NCBI GenBank assembly: GCA_017432685.1
Contig: JAFRIR010000128.1
Span: 1-32,197, forward strand
Source of the DNA: Flexilinea sp.
GTDB taxonomy: Bacteria; Chloroflexota; Anaerolineae; Anaerolineales; Anaerolineaceae
DNA length: 32,197 nt
Direction: 5' to 3'
Shown here: one piece after another, positions 24,456-32,192 of the stretch
Numbering within the stretch: position 1 is the first letter of the stretch
Layout: each line of letters begins with the position of its first letter
Notes under the pieces: model-generated
Database searches by the model: none
Told to the model about the DNA's origin: nothing
Seen by the model: only the letters and a program-made list of their open reading frames with translations
Made by a program: the position numbers and the translations under genes

Positions 24456-25307
24456 TTACAGCTTACCGCCGGAGGTTGCGATACCTTCCACAAATTGTTT
24501 CTGGAAGATAACGTAGATCACAATCATCGGGACAATTGCCAAAACAGCCGCAGCCATCATGGTCGGGTATTCAGAACCGTATTGCCCCTGCATCTTAGCC
24601 AGCCCTGCGGAAAGGGTGGTAGTTTCGATCTTCGGGCAGACGATCATCGGCCACATCAGATCCTTGAAGGCAAACAAGGCGGTGAAAATACCCAGGGACA
24701 CCATAGAGGACCGGGTCAGCGGCATCATGATATTCAGGAAACGCTGGCCGATGTTACAGCCGTCAATAGCAGCCGCTTCTTCCAGGTCTTTCGGCAGTCC
24801 CTGATAACCGGTTTTCAACAGATAGGTACCAAATGCGGTCACCATACCCGGGAACACCAACCCCATCACAGTGTTCAGCCATCCTAATTTCGATGCCATC
24901 ACATACTGAGGGATGATAAAGATCTGAGACGGGATCATCATCTGGATCAGGACCAGAGAGAAGAAGAAATTCTTTCCCGGGAAGTTCAATCGGCCGAACG
25001 CATAGCCTGCCATGGTAGCTGTCAGACAGGCAAAGACCACACGAAGGAAGATCATCAGCAAAGTATTCTTGTAAAGAATAACAAAATTATAGCTCTCCCA
25101 AACGGACGCGAAGTTTTCCCAGTGCCAGCCATTATTCGGAAAAATATAAAACGGGTCGACAGAAATCGCTTCCTGAGAAGTTTTCAGAGCAGTAAGGATC
25201 ATCCACGCAAAGGGGACGATCATAATGAAAGCCATGATGAACAAAACAAGATACATGATGAACTTGTTGAGTCTGGCCTGTGCACGTGCGCTTTCCATAA
25301 TTTTCAA
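24456..25307 (-). CDS. Sugar ABC transporter permease, MsmG/MalG type
   Basis: Inner-membrane permease of 283 residues, with six predicted helices and the cytoplasmic EAA loop EEAAAIDGCNIGQRFLNIMMP near 187, which docks the ATPase. The short C-terminus (EGIATSGGKL) is the usual ending of MalG-type subunits. It forms a heterodimer with the product of the gene 9 nt upstream and works with the binding protein at 26362. GGAGG lies before the ATG. Carbohydrate uptake transporter family CUT1 is implied; the nearby alpha-galactosidase points to alpha-galactosides. Confidence 0.9.
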   Translation of the reverse strand: MKIMESARAQARLNKFIMYLVLFIMAFIMIVPFAWMILTALKTSQEAISVDPFYIFPNNGWHWENFASVWESYNFVILYKNTLLMIFLRVVFACLTATMAGYAFGRLNFPGKNFFFSLVLIQMMIPSQIFIIPQYVMASKLGWLNTVMGLVFPGMVTAFGTYLLKTGYQGLPKDLEEAAAIDGCNIGQRFLNIMMPLTRSSMVSLGIFTALFAFKDLMWPMIVCPKIETTTLSAGLAKMQGQYGSEYPTMMAAAVLAIVPMIVIYVIFQKQFVEGIATSGGKL

Positions 25308-25316
25308 TCCTCCTTC

Positions 25317-26216
25317 TTAGTTGTAGAATACCATTTTCTTTTCCAGCTTCTGCATGAAGAAGGTAACGATCATGATAAAGGCAACGAGGACAATGACCAC
25401 TGTAGCGCCATATCCTTTGTTATTCTGTGTGAATGCATATGTATAGAAAACATAAACAATGGACTGCACGCTCTTCAACGCGATGTTGGTCTTGTCCATC
25501 ACCATGAACATCAGGTCGAAGATGGTCAGAGCACCGATGAGACGAGTCTGCACAATGAAGAAGGTCGTGGGGCTCAGAAGCGGAACTGTGATGTGGAAGA
25601 ACTGTCGGATACCTGTCGCACCATCGATAGCTGCAGCTTCATAGTAGTCACCCGGAATTTCCTGCAGACCGGAGATAAACAGCACCATATTATAACCAAT
25701 CACGGACCAGACACCGATGACGCCGACGGAAATCCAGGCTATCTTCGGGTCGGAGATCCAGGCTATATTGGTATGAAATACGTTATTCAGCAAACCGAAC
25801 TGCTGGTTATAGAGCCATTTCCAGACCATGGCAACCGCTGCCGGAGCACAGACCATCGGCAGGAAGAAGATGGTGCGGAATGCGGACGTGCCTTTGAGCT
25901 TCTTGTTGAGGAATACCGCTAAAATCAGAGCGATCACTACACCGAAAGGAACCTCAATAATCGCGTATTTGATCGTATTCCACAATGATTGCCAGGTTTC
26001 ACTTGCTGCAAGAACGGTTTTGTAATTATCAAACCAGACAAACTTTCCACCACGTCCGAAGGGATCGGATTTGAAGAAAGACTGCCAGACAGTATTGACG
26101 GCGGGATAAAAGTTCAGGACAATAAGACCGATCATGGTCGGGGCAATGAACGCCCAAGCCCATTTGGCTTCCGTTTTTTCCGCTGCCGTCATTTTTTTCA
26201 GGGAAGGTTCTTTCAT
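25317..26216 (-). CDS. Sugar ABC transporter permease, MsmF/MalF type
   Basis: Inner-membrane permease of 299 residues with six predicted helices, beginning with a charged cytoplasmic stretch. The EAA loop reads YYEAAAIDGATGIRQFFHITVP near 190. Length and first-helix sequence (AWAFIAPTMIGLIVLNFYPA) are those of CUT1 MalF-type subunits without the extra outer domain of enteric MalF. The start has AAAGGAGG upstream. Two hairpins lie between it and the binding-protein gene (26246-26346). Confidence 0.9.
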   Translation of the reverse strand: MKEPSLKKMTAAEKTEAKWAWAFIAPTMIGLIVLNFYPAVNTVWQSFFKSDPFGRGGKFVWFDNYKTVLAASETWQSLWNTIKYAIIEVPFGVVIALILAVFLNKKLKGTSAFRTIFFLPMVCAPAAVAMVWKWLYNQQFGLLNNVFHTNIAWISDPKIAWISVGVIGVWSVIGYNMVLFISGLQEIPGDYYEAAAIDGATGIRQFFHITVPLLSPTTFFIVQTRLIGALTIFDLMFMVMDKTNIALKSVQSIVYVFYTYAFTQNNKGYGATVVIVLVAFIMIVTFFMQKLEKKMVFYN

Positions 26217-26245
26217 GATCCTCCTTTATGAGTAATGGGACATTA

Positions 26246-26311
26246 GAGTCAATCAGGACGTTTCCTTTTTTTATCAACTATTGAGCCAAAAGGAAACGAC
26301 CAGATTGACTC
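26246..26311 (-). promoter_or_regulatory. Long hairpin in the msmE-msmF gap
   Basis: Arms of 24 nt (26246-26269 and 26288-26311) pair at 22 positions, with an 18-nt loop. The right arm begins AAAAGGAAACG and ends GATTGACTC. A structure this long between binding-protein and permease genes is likely to stabilise the upstream mRNA or partly stop transcription. It could also be an inserted repeat. Confidence 0.6.
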
Positions 26312-26318
26312 AATAAAG

Positions 26319-26346
26319 GTGGTTGGGGACAATAGTCCCCAACCAC
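26319..26346 (-). terminator. Second hairpin in the msmE-msmF gap
   Basis: GTGGTTGGGGAC (26319-26330) pairs perfectly with GTCCCCAACCAC (26335-26346) around AATA. It lies 15 nt past the msmE stop codon. On the minus strand CTTTATTGAG follows, without a real T-run, so it is best seen as an attenuating or mRNA-protecting stem. The core GGGGAC..GTCCCC resembles the dispersed palindrome elsewhere in the window. Confidence 0.55.
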
Positions 26347-26361
26347 ATCATAGGTTATAGA

Positions 26362-27639
26362 TTAGTAACCCTGAGCAATGGCATCGCGGATGATGGCCGC
26401 AGCATTGTCACAGGCTTTTTCCATGATGGCAGGATCTTCAGGATTCTGCCAGGCATCCAGGAAGCCGCCGGCCTGCTGGATAGGATCTTCCCAGACGGTG
26501 GTCATCTTGGTGTACGGGCGCATGTAAAGGTTGAAATCTTCAGCAGCCAGGAAAGCGGAGATATCCATACCCGGGAAGGCGTTTGCGAAAGCTTCGGAAA
26601 CACCGGGCATACCGGCCATGGTCACACCCAGTTCAGCCTGTTTGATCTGCTGTTCTTTTGCGCAGAGCCAGGAGATGAGGGAATAGGCAGCATCCGGGTT
26701 GGCAGTGTTGAAAGCAGCAGCCCAGCCCAGACCATTGTAGCAGGACCAGCGTTCGCCGTCATCAGCCTGACCATTGCCGTTGACATCAGCATACGGCAGC
26801 AGAGCCCAGAAGTAATCTTCATGATTTTCGGCAGTGTAGAAGTTGTTGATCATCCAGGAACCCTGTGAGATCATCGCGGTCTTGGCAGATTTGAACAGGT
26901 TTTCGGTACCGGTTTCGGCAACAACAGTCTGCGGAGCGCCGACGGTCAGGAGCTTGCGCATCATTTCCATACCGGCTTTTGCACCTTCGGAGTCGATAGC
27001 TGTGCTGTCATGAGTATCGGAAACAACATTTCCGCCGTAATCATAGATCAGGTTGTACCAGCCATCCTGATTGTTGGAAGTGTTCATTGCCATGCCATAA
27101 ACGTTGCCTTCAGACTTTTCGGTGATCTGTTTGGCAGCTTCATACATATCTTCCCAGGTCCAGTTGTCGGTCGGATATTCCACACCGTACTGATCGAAGA
27201 TGGCCTTGTTCCAAAGCAGGGCGATGGTGTCATGGTCTTTCGGAAGCGCAAAGACTTTGCCGTCAGAGTCGCGGGTGTACAGGTCAACAATACCCTGATA
27301 GTAGTCATCCAAATTGATGGCGTCATCAGCGGCGACATAATCAGTCAGATCCAGAAGCAGATCGTAGTCCATGTACATCTGGGCAGTGTTGGAGTGCATC
27401 CAGAAGACATCCGGCAGCGTACCGCCGGAAGCGCCGGCGGAAAGCAGGGTCCAATAGTTATCCCAGTCAATGACGTCAACCTTGACATCAATCCCGGAGG
27501 TGGCAGACCATTCATCGCAAATCTGCTGAATGCCGGCTCTCTGGTTGTTATCCCAGATATTGACAGTCAATGTTTCTGCAAAAGCTGCGCTGACGGTCAG
27601 GGCCAGCATCAGCATAACCAAAAGGGCAATACGTTTCAT
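26362..27639 (-). CDS. Sugar ABC transporter substrate-binding protein, MsmE-like
   Basis: Secreted sugar-binding protein, 425 residues. The first 21 residues are a signal peptide ending SAAFA, with no lipobox cysteine. The mature part reads as a CUT1 binding protein: TLTVNIWDNNQRAGIQQICDE at the start, LPDVFWMHSNTAQMYM, and TAMISQGSWMINNF near 265. The start at 27639 puts the signal peptide at the front and has AAAGGAG 10 nt upstream; a start 12 codons earlier would spoil it. First gene of the msmEFG operon, separated from the permeases by two hairpins. A hairpin at 27665-27686 lies in its leader. Confidence 0.9.
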   Translation of the reverse strand: MKRIALLVMLMLALTVSAAFAETLTVNIWDNNQRAGIQQICDEWSATSGIDVKVDVIDWDNYWTLLSAGASGGTLPDVFWMHSNTAQMYMDYDLLLDLTDYVAADDAINLDDYYQGIVDLYTRDSDGKVFALPKDHDTIALLWNKAIFDQYGVEYPTDNWTWEDMYEAAKQITEKSEGNVYGMAMNTSNNQDGWYNLIYDYGGNVVSDTHDSTAIDSEGAKAGMEMMRKLLTVGAPQTVVAETGTENLFKSAKTAMISQGSWMINNFYTAENHEDYFWALLPYADVNGNGQADDGERWSCYNGLGWAAAFNTANPDAAYSLISWLCAKEQQIKQAELGVTMAGMPGVSEAFANAFPGMDISAFLAAEDFNLYMRPYTKMTTVWEDPIQQAGGFLDAWQNPEDPAIMEKACDNAAAIIRDAIAQGY

Positions 27640-28093
27640 GTTACAAAAACTCCTTTTAGATATGATTCCCATCACTGAATGGGAATTATGAATTTACTGA
27701 TCGTTTCCAATCAGTTTTTTCCCATACACAAAAATACCGGCATGGGACACAAATTATTTTTAAATTTACTACCACATAGAAAAATGTTGTATGGAATAAT
27801 GTGGTGTATTGTTAGATAAATGTTGCTGTTCTTTTTTGAGCAACATTTGTGCCATATTTAATATGTGATAAAAGTGACATTAATTATGATATTTGGCACT
27901 AAACAAGATTATTATCTGTCTTATAGCACACATTTAATCATGGAAAGGCGACATTTTTCCATACCATTGCATTGATACTACCGATAAAATTGTAATACCG
28001 TGTAAATCCTAATTTACAATACACGGAAATACAAATGGCGTCAATTCACTCCACAATATGAAGGGCGCTCATCGAACAGGAGGTTTAATTACC

Positions 28094-28132
28094 GTGAGGC
28101 TCGCGGTGCGGCAGCGTGGAGACCTGTCGTAA
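28094..28132 (+). CDS. Possible leader peptide before msmK
   Basis: GTG start 10 nt after a perfect AGGAGG (28078-28083), then 12 codons (VRLAVRQRGDLS) and TAA. It lies between the only strong ribosome site and the msmK start. It may be a true leader peptide or the remains of an interrupted gene start. Low certainty. Confidence 0.3.
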   Translation: MRLAVRQRGDLS

Positions 28133-28135
28133 TGC

Positions 28136-28189
28136 GGAACGTTCCATTCAGCGGACGTCCGCGAGATGATCCCGCGTGGGCAGGATCAT
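28136..28189 (+). promoter_or_regulatory. Three palindromes in the msmK leader
   Basis: GGAACGTTCC (28136-28145), GCGGACGTCCGC (28151-28162) and ATGATCC-N10-GGATCAT (28166-28189), in series right before the msmK ATG. They could be protein-binding sites or RNA stems that set access to the start codon. Confidence 0.5.
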
Positions 28190-28202
28190 CAGAGTCAGTC
28201 TT

Positions 28203-29351
28203 ATGTCCGAAGTTTTGATCAAAAACATGAAAAAGGTCTACGATAACAAAGTGACCGCCGTACATGATGTGAACCTTCACATCAAAGACAAGGAATTCAT
28301 CGTCCTCGTAGGGCCCTCCGGCTGCGGAAAATCCACCACGCTGCGAATGGTCGCAGGGCTGGAAGACATTTCCGGCGGTGAACTCTATATTGATGGGAAC
28401 CTGATGAACGATATCGCCCCGAAAGACCGCGATATCGCCATGGTCTTCCAGAACTACGCGCTTTATCCGCATATGTCCGTCCGTGACAACATGGCATTTG
28501 CTCTGAAGCTCAAGCGCACTCCGCAGGATCAAATCAACAAAAAAGTCCAGGAAGTTGCAGAGATTCTTGACATTACCCAGTATCTGGACCGCAAACCGAA
28601 GGCTCTTTCCGGCGGACAGCGCCAGCGTGTCGCCATCGGTCGTGCCATGGTCCGCGACCCGAAAGTCTTCCTGATGGATGAGCCGCTTTCCAACCTGGAT
28701 GCCAAGCTCCGCAACCAGATGCGCGCGGAAATCATCAAACTGCGCAAGCGTATCAACACCACATTCATGTACGTTACTCATGACCAAACTGAGGCTATGA
28801 CTCTCGGTGACCGCATCGTCATCATGAAAGATGGTTTCGTCAATCAGATCGGAACTCCGCAGGAGCTCTTTGACAAACCAGTAAATCTCTTCGTTGCCGG
28901 GTTCATCGGTATGCCGGTGATGAACTTCTTCGCCGACAGCAAACTGCTGCTGGAAAACGGCAAATACTATGCCCAAATCCAGGGCGTAAAGTTTGAACTG
29001 AGCGAATTCCAGCAGAAAGCGCTCAAGCAGAACGGTCAGAAACCCTGCGATATCGTTGCCGGTATCCGCCCTCAGTACATCACTGTCGGCAAAGGCGACC
29101 TCACCGCAACGGTGGAAGTTAGTGAACTGATGGGTACGGAATATAACATCCACGCCCGCAGCGGTAATGACGAAGTTGTGATGGTGATTCCGACCATGGG
29201 ACTGACGACCGATGTCTCCATGGATGCAAAGGTGAACTTCACCACCATGCCGGAACTTATCCAACTGTTTGATAAGGAAACGCAGCGCAACCTGATTTGG
29301 TTCGATGAAGAATCCTTCAAAGCCAACGCGCCGGAGTGCAAACGATACTAA
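28203..29351 (+). CDS. Sugar ABC transporter ATP-binding protein, MsmK/UgpC type
   Basis: ATPase of CUT1 sugar importers, 382 residues. Walker A GPSGCGKST (37-45), Q-loop VFQNYALYP (81-89), signature LSGGQ (135-139), Walker B VFLMDEP (155-161) and switch His193 are all intact. The C-terminal part (about 235-370) is the TOBE-type regulatory domain of the MalK/UgpC class. Such ATPases often serve several transporters. The ATG at 28203 gives the family start MSEVLIKNMKKVY but lacks a ribosome site; a GTG nine codons earlier is the only alternative. A terminator follows at 29382. Divergent from msmE. Confidence 0.92.
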   Translation: MSEVLIKNMKKVYDNKVTAVHDVNLHIKDKEFIVLVGPSGCGKSTTLRMVAGLEDISGGELYIDGNLMNDIAPKDRDIAMVFQNYALYPHMSVRDNMAFALKLKRTPQDQINKKVQEVAEILDITQYLDRKPKALSGGQRQRVAIGRAMVRDPKVFLMDEPLSNLDAKLRNQMRAEIIKLRKRINTTFMYVTHDQTEAMTLGDRIVIMKDGFVNQIGTPQELFDKPVNLFVAGFIGMPVMNFFADSKLLLENGKYYAQIQGVKFELSEFQQKALKQNGQKPCDIVAGIRPQYITVGKGDLTATVEVSELMGTEYNIHARSGNDEVVMVIPTMGLTTDVSMDAKVNFTTMPELIQLFDKETQRNLIWFDEESFKANAPECKRY

Positions 29352-29381
29352 ACCTGTAAAACATCTGAAATAAGATAGAAG

Positions 29382-29416
29382 AAAATACGGTGCAATTGAT
29401 TTTGTGCCGTATTTTT
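29382..29416 (+). terminator. Terminator of msmK
   Basis: AAAATACGG (29382-29390) pairs with CCGTATTTT (29407-29415), with partial inner pairing, then the T-run continues to 29416. Confidence 0.75.
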
Positions 29417-29436
29417 GTTTTGCATATATTCAGGTA

Positions 29437-29445
29437 TGATATAAT
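29437..29445 (+). promoter_or_regulatory. Extended -10 promoter giving a leaderless mRNA
   Basis: TGATATAAT, a perfect extended -10. Only six bases (CCGGTC) separate it from the ATG at 29452, so the expected transcription start is the A of the start codon. There is no room for a ribosome site. Confidence 0.7.
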
Positions 29446-29451
29446 CCGGTC

Positions 29452-30270
29452 ATGGAAAAACAGACACCCTTTATTCGAAACGCAGGAAAGAAAGATGTTT
29501 CACGGATCGCCGAGATCCTTGTTTTTTCAAAACGGACCCACTACCGCCGGATCTTTCAGGATGATGACTACTCTTTCGGGAAGCTGCAGGTCCTTCCGGT
29601 GGCTCAGGATCTTTTGACAAATCCGGGAAAGATCAAAAATTATTGGGTCTATGACGATGGTTTTGTAAAGGGTTTGCTCCATTTGGAAGAAGATGAGATC
29701 GCGGAGCTCTATGTCGATCCCTTTTTTGAACACCGGGGGATCGGTTCAGCACTGATGGATTTTGCGTTTTCAAAAATTCTGAACCCACGGCTCTGGGTTC
29801 TGGAAGGCAATGACCAGGCAATACGCTTCTATCAAAAGCATGGTTTCTGTTTCACCGGAGAGCGTCAATTTGTGCCCGGTACCGATAAATATCAAGCCCG
29901 AATGCGCTTTTGCAATCTCCGGGAAGATGTTCTGGAAAAAATCGTGCGAGTTTCAATCGACCGTCCGTTGGGCAGCACACACCCGAAATATCCTGATCTT
30001 GTTTATCCGCTCAACTATGGATATATCGAAGGAATACCCGGAGGCGACGGTGAACCTCAGGATGCCTATATTCTTGGCATTGACAAACCAATTTCGGAAA
30101 TGATCGGTGCTGTTATTGCAGTCATCCACAGGCACGATGATTCTGAAGACAAGTGGGTTGTCGCACCATCCGGAACTCATTTTTCCACCGCTGAGATCCA
30201 AAAACAGACTGCCTTCCAGGAAAAATATTTCAACACTTCTGTCACGGTTGTACCTTCAGGAAATAACTGA
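29452..30270 (+). CDS. GNAT acetyltransferase fused to inorganic-pyrophosphatase-like domain
   Basis: Fusion protein of 272 residues. Residues about 5-155 are a GNAT N-acetyltransferase: AELYVDPFFEHRGIGSALMDF (84-104) is motif A, with the acetyl-CoA-binding RGIGSA, and GNDQAIRFYQKHGF (119-132) is motif B. Residues about 165-262 resemble the small pyrophosphatase family: VSIDRPLGSTHPKY, YPLNYGYIEG, GGDGEPQDAYILG and IHRHDDSEDKWVVAP, where DGEPQDAY stands for the DGDPLDVL metal site of family I. Stand-alone copies of each domain are common in Clostridia. The start is fixed by the promoter; a leaderless mRNA is likely. A shared terminator follows at 30284. Acetyl acceptor unknown. Confidence 0.75.
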   Translation: MEKQTPFIRNAGKKDVSRIAEILVFSKRTHYRRIFQDDDYSFGKLQVLPVAQDLLTNPGKIKNYWVYDDGFVKGLLHLEEDEIAELYVDPFFEHRGIGSALMDFAFSKILNPRLWVLEGNDQAIRFYQKHGFCFTGERQFVPGTDKYQARMRFCNLREDVLEKIVRVSIDRPLGSTHPKYPDLVYPLNYGYIEGIPGGDGEPQDAYILGIDKPISEMIGAVIAVIHRHDDSEDKWVVAPSGTHFSTAEIQKQTAFQEKYFNTSVTVVPSGNN

Positions 30271-30283
30271 TTAAATAAAAACA

Positions 30284-30305
30284 CCGGAACTAATCCGGCA
30301 TTTTT
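30284..30305. terminator. Shared bidirectional terminator
   Basis: CCGGA (30284-30288) and TCCGG (30294-30298) around ACTAA, with ATTTTT after it on the plus strand and TGTTTTT on the minus strand. It serves the GNAT gene and the convergent tRNA gene. Confidence 0.75.
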
Positions 30306-30306
30306 C

Positions 30307-30396
30307 TGGCGGAGAGAGAGGGATTCGAACCCTCGTTACCTTGCGGTAAACGCGCTCTCCAGGCGCGCGCGTTAGGCCAGACTACGCTATCTCTCC
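30307..30396 (-). tRNA. tRNA-Ser (anticodon GGA)
   Basis: Class II tRNA with a long variable arm. On the minus strand the acceptor stem is GGAGAGA/TCTCTCC, the T arm carries GGTTCGAATCC, and the anticodon stem-loop is CGCGC-CTGGAGA-GCGCG, giving anticodon GGA (serine codons UCC/UCU). The variable arm GTTTACCGCAAGGTAAC forms a stem. CCA is encoded (discriminator G, then CCA at 30309-30307). Confidence 0.95.
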
Positions 30397-30413
30397 GTAA
30401 CTTTCGATGGAGG

Positions 30414-30443
30414 ATTATACACCATAAATTCAAAAAAATGCAA
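30414..30443 (-). promoter_or_regulatory. Promoter of tRNA-Ser
   Basis: Minus strand TTGCAT (30438-30443), 18 nt, TATAAT (30414-30419), ending 18 nt before the tRNA. Good fit to a housekeeping promoter. Confidence 0.65.
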
Positions 30444-30523
30444 CCGAATGACAAAAATAATGAGTTTTTTCTTTTTTCGGTTTGATTTTCCTCAAAAATG
30501 AAACTTTTTCCAATATTGTCCTG

Positions 30524-30529
30524 TATAAT
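30524..30529 (+). promoter_or_regulatory. -10 box of the GGDEF gene
   Basis: Perfect TATAAT, with only a weak -35 (AAACTT, 17 nt upstream). Start site near 30536 leaves a leader of about 58 nt. Confidence 0.45.
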
Positions 30530-30593
30530 TATTATGAGTAAGTATGTGTATTTTTGTGAAAAATAAGGATAATTTATAAAAATAAGGAAGAAC

Positions 30594-32081
30594 ATGATAC
30601 GAACAGGAACGATCTCAAGATATATCAGGACAATGCCTGCTGCCTTAATGAACATAAACAAAAACCTCAATCCGGAGATACCGGAAAAAACAACGGAAAA
30701 GGAACCGGCAGCAAGCAGGACCGGCAAAGAAGGTCAGAATATCTCAGCCAATGCGCTGGTGATGCCGATCGTTGTCGTTTTGGCAATTCTTCATGTGCTG
30801 ATCGTCATATTGATTTTGGGTATTAATAGCTCCAGCAGCGTCCTGTCCTCCACCATGAAGGATGCGGGACTTTATACGCAGGAAGCCACATCGATTCTTT
30901 CCGGCTCCAGTCTGCTTTCAGAAACAGCCAGCAATTTTGTGCTGATGCCCCTCACGGAAACAGGTGAGGTCAACGTCAGCCCGTTAGCAGCCTATGCACA
31001 GGAGCTGGTGCAGGACCGCCGGGGTGATCAGGTTTTGGCCCGTTTCAGAAACTACGGTGTCAGTCAGGAAGTCTATAACATGCTGGAAGCAGCCGCGGAT
31101 AATGCCAATTTTATGCTGGACGCTCAGCTTCACGCGATTTCACTGGTAAGCAGCATTTACCCGCTGCCGGATATCGCTCCTCTGAACTTCATTCCGCATG
31201 TTGAATTGACGGAAGAAGAGATGAACATGACGGACCAGCAAAAGCTGTCCGCAGCCCGGACGATGATTCTCGGTTCGGTATATGCACTCAACAAACAGTC
31301 CGTTTCCCAAAATGTGAATGCGGCTGTCGGGTTGATCCAGGGAAGCTCCGCGGCAAGGGCCGCAGCAGCATCCGAAAAAGTCGCGAAAATGCGTACCTCT
31401 CTCTGGACCGTCACACTTGCTATCATTGTGATCCTCATCATCACCTTCACAATGCTTTACTCAAAAATCCTTATCCCGCTGAAAAAGTTCACAGAACAGA
31501 TCCCGACCGGTGATTTTCTGGACGAGAATAAGGGATTCCTGGAAGTGAACATGCTCGCTTCCGCCTATAACGATGTACTGAAACGGCGCAATTCACTGGA
31601 CAACATCCTGCGCTCCGCGGCAGAAACCGATGCGCTGACGAACCTCCCAAACCGTTACAGCTTTGAGCAGTATATGCTGGAATCTGCGGATAATAACAAT
31701 AATATGCCCATAGCCGTATTTCTCTTTGACGTCAATTACCTCAAACGGACCAACGACACTTTGGGACACCTTGCGGGGGATCAGCTGATCTGCAGAGCGG
31801 CAGAATGCATCTCCAACTGTTTCGGGGAAAAGTGTTTCCGCTTCGGCGGTGATGAATTCGCCGCAATCGTGGAAGACTGCACACCGCAATCGATCAATGA
31901 GATGGTCTATGAATTCCGACAGTCTGAAAAAGAGCATGACGTGAGTATATCTTTCGGCTATGCCTACACCGACCAGATTGGCTCCATAAGCGTAAAGGAA
32001 CTGCTGGATGAGGCAGACCGGAAGATGTACACAGAAAAGCGGAAAGCGCACAGAGAAGAACAGGCAGTAAGTAGTAGATAG
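30594..32081 (+). CDS. Membrane diguanylate cyclase (GGDEF protein)
   Basis: Sensor-type enzyme of 495 residues, predicted to make cyclic di-GMP from GTP. A helix at about 55-77 and a second at about 268-290 bracket an outer sensor domain of some 190 residues with no recognised family. The GGDEF domain opens with DALTNLPNRYSF, continues DVNYLKRTNDTLGHLAGDQLI and has an intact FRFGGDEF active site (about 416-422). The inhibitory RxxD site is absent (CFGE stands there), so product feedback is probably lost. AAGGAAG lies 3 nt before the ATG, which is a short spacing. The last residues (AVSSR) and the stop codon are read from the heptamer array that starts at 32067. Confidence 0.85.
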   Translation: MIRTGTISRYIRTMPAALMNINKNLNPEIPEKTTEKEPAASRTGKEGQNISANALVMPIVVVLAILHVLIVILILGINSSSSVLSSTMKDAGLYTQEATSILSGSSLLSETASNFVLMPLTETGEVNVSPLAAYAQELVQDRRGDQVLARFRNYGVSQEVYNMLEAAADNANFMLDAQLHAISLVSSIYPLPDIAPLNFIPHVELTEEEMNMTDQQKLSAARTMILGSVYALNKQSVSQNVNAAVGLIQGSSAARAAAASEKVAKMRTSLWTVTLAIIVILIITFTMLYSKILIPLKKFTEQIPTGDFLDENKGFLEVNMLASAYNDVLKRRNSLDNILRSAAETDALTNLPNRYSFEQYMLESADNNNNMPIAVFLFDVNYLKRTNDTLGHLAGDQLICRAAECISNCFGEKCFRFGGDEFAAIVEDCTPQSINEMVYEFRQSEKEHDVSISFGYAYTDQIGSISVKELLDEADRKMYTEKRKAHREEQAVSSR

Positions 32082-32192
32082 TAAGTAGTAGATAGTAAGT
32101 AGTAAGTAGTAAGTAGTAGATAGTAAGTAAGATAGTAGATAGTAGGTAGTAGGTAGTAGATAATAGGTAGTAGGTAGTAGATAATAGGTTAT
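32067..32192. repeat. Heptamer array (GTAAGTA/GTAGATA type)
   Basis: About 18 tandem units such as GTAAGTA, GTAGATA, GTAGGTA and ATAGGTA, with one slip of two bases near 32130. It begins inside the GGDEF gene and provides its stop codon (32079-32081). The window ends just after it, so a second arm might lie beyond. Confidence 0.75.

Larger units (their letters stand above)
27640..28202. promoter_or_regulatory. Divergent control region between msmE and msmK
   Basis: A 563-bp AT-rich region with no long gene. Hairpins or operators: ATTCCCAT/ATGGGAAT (27665-27686); ACTGAT/ATCAGT around CGTTTCCA (27696-27715); AAATGTTGCT/AGCAACATTT (27818-27848); GTGCCA/TGGCAC (27849-27899); TGTAAAT-CCTA-ATTTACA (28001-28018) inside CCGTGT/ACACGG. 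A candidate msmK promoter is TTGTAA (27990-27995), 19 nt, TACAAT (28015-28020), overlapping the last operator. An AraC- or LacI-type regulator is a likely binder. Confidence 0.45.

Noticed and set aside
27696..27715. Catabolite-response (cre) site upstream of msmE
   Set aside because: CGTTTCCA recalls half a cre site, but the other half does not fit the consensus.
28089..29264. Open frame of 391 codons on the minus strand across msmK
   Set aside because: It lies entirely antisense to a clear ABC ATPase gene, has a histidine-rich composition without any domain, and is explained by codon bias of the true gene.
32067..32192. CRISPR array at the window end
   Set aside because: Units are only 7 bp with no spacers of 25-40 bp; it is a simple tandem array.
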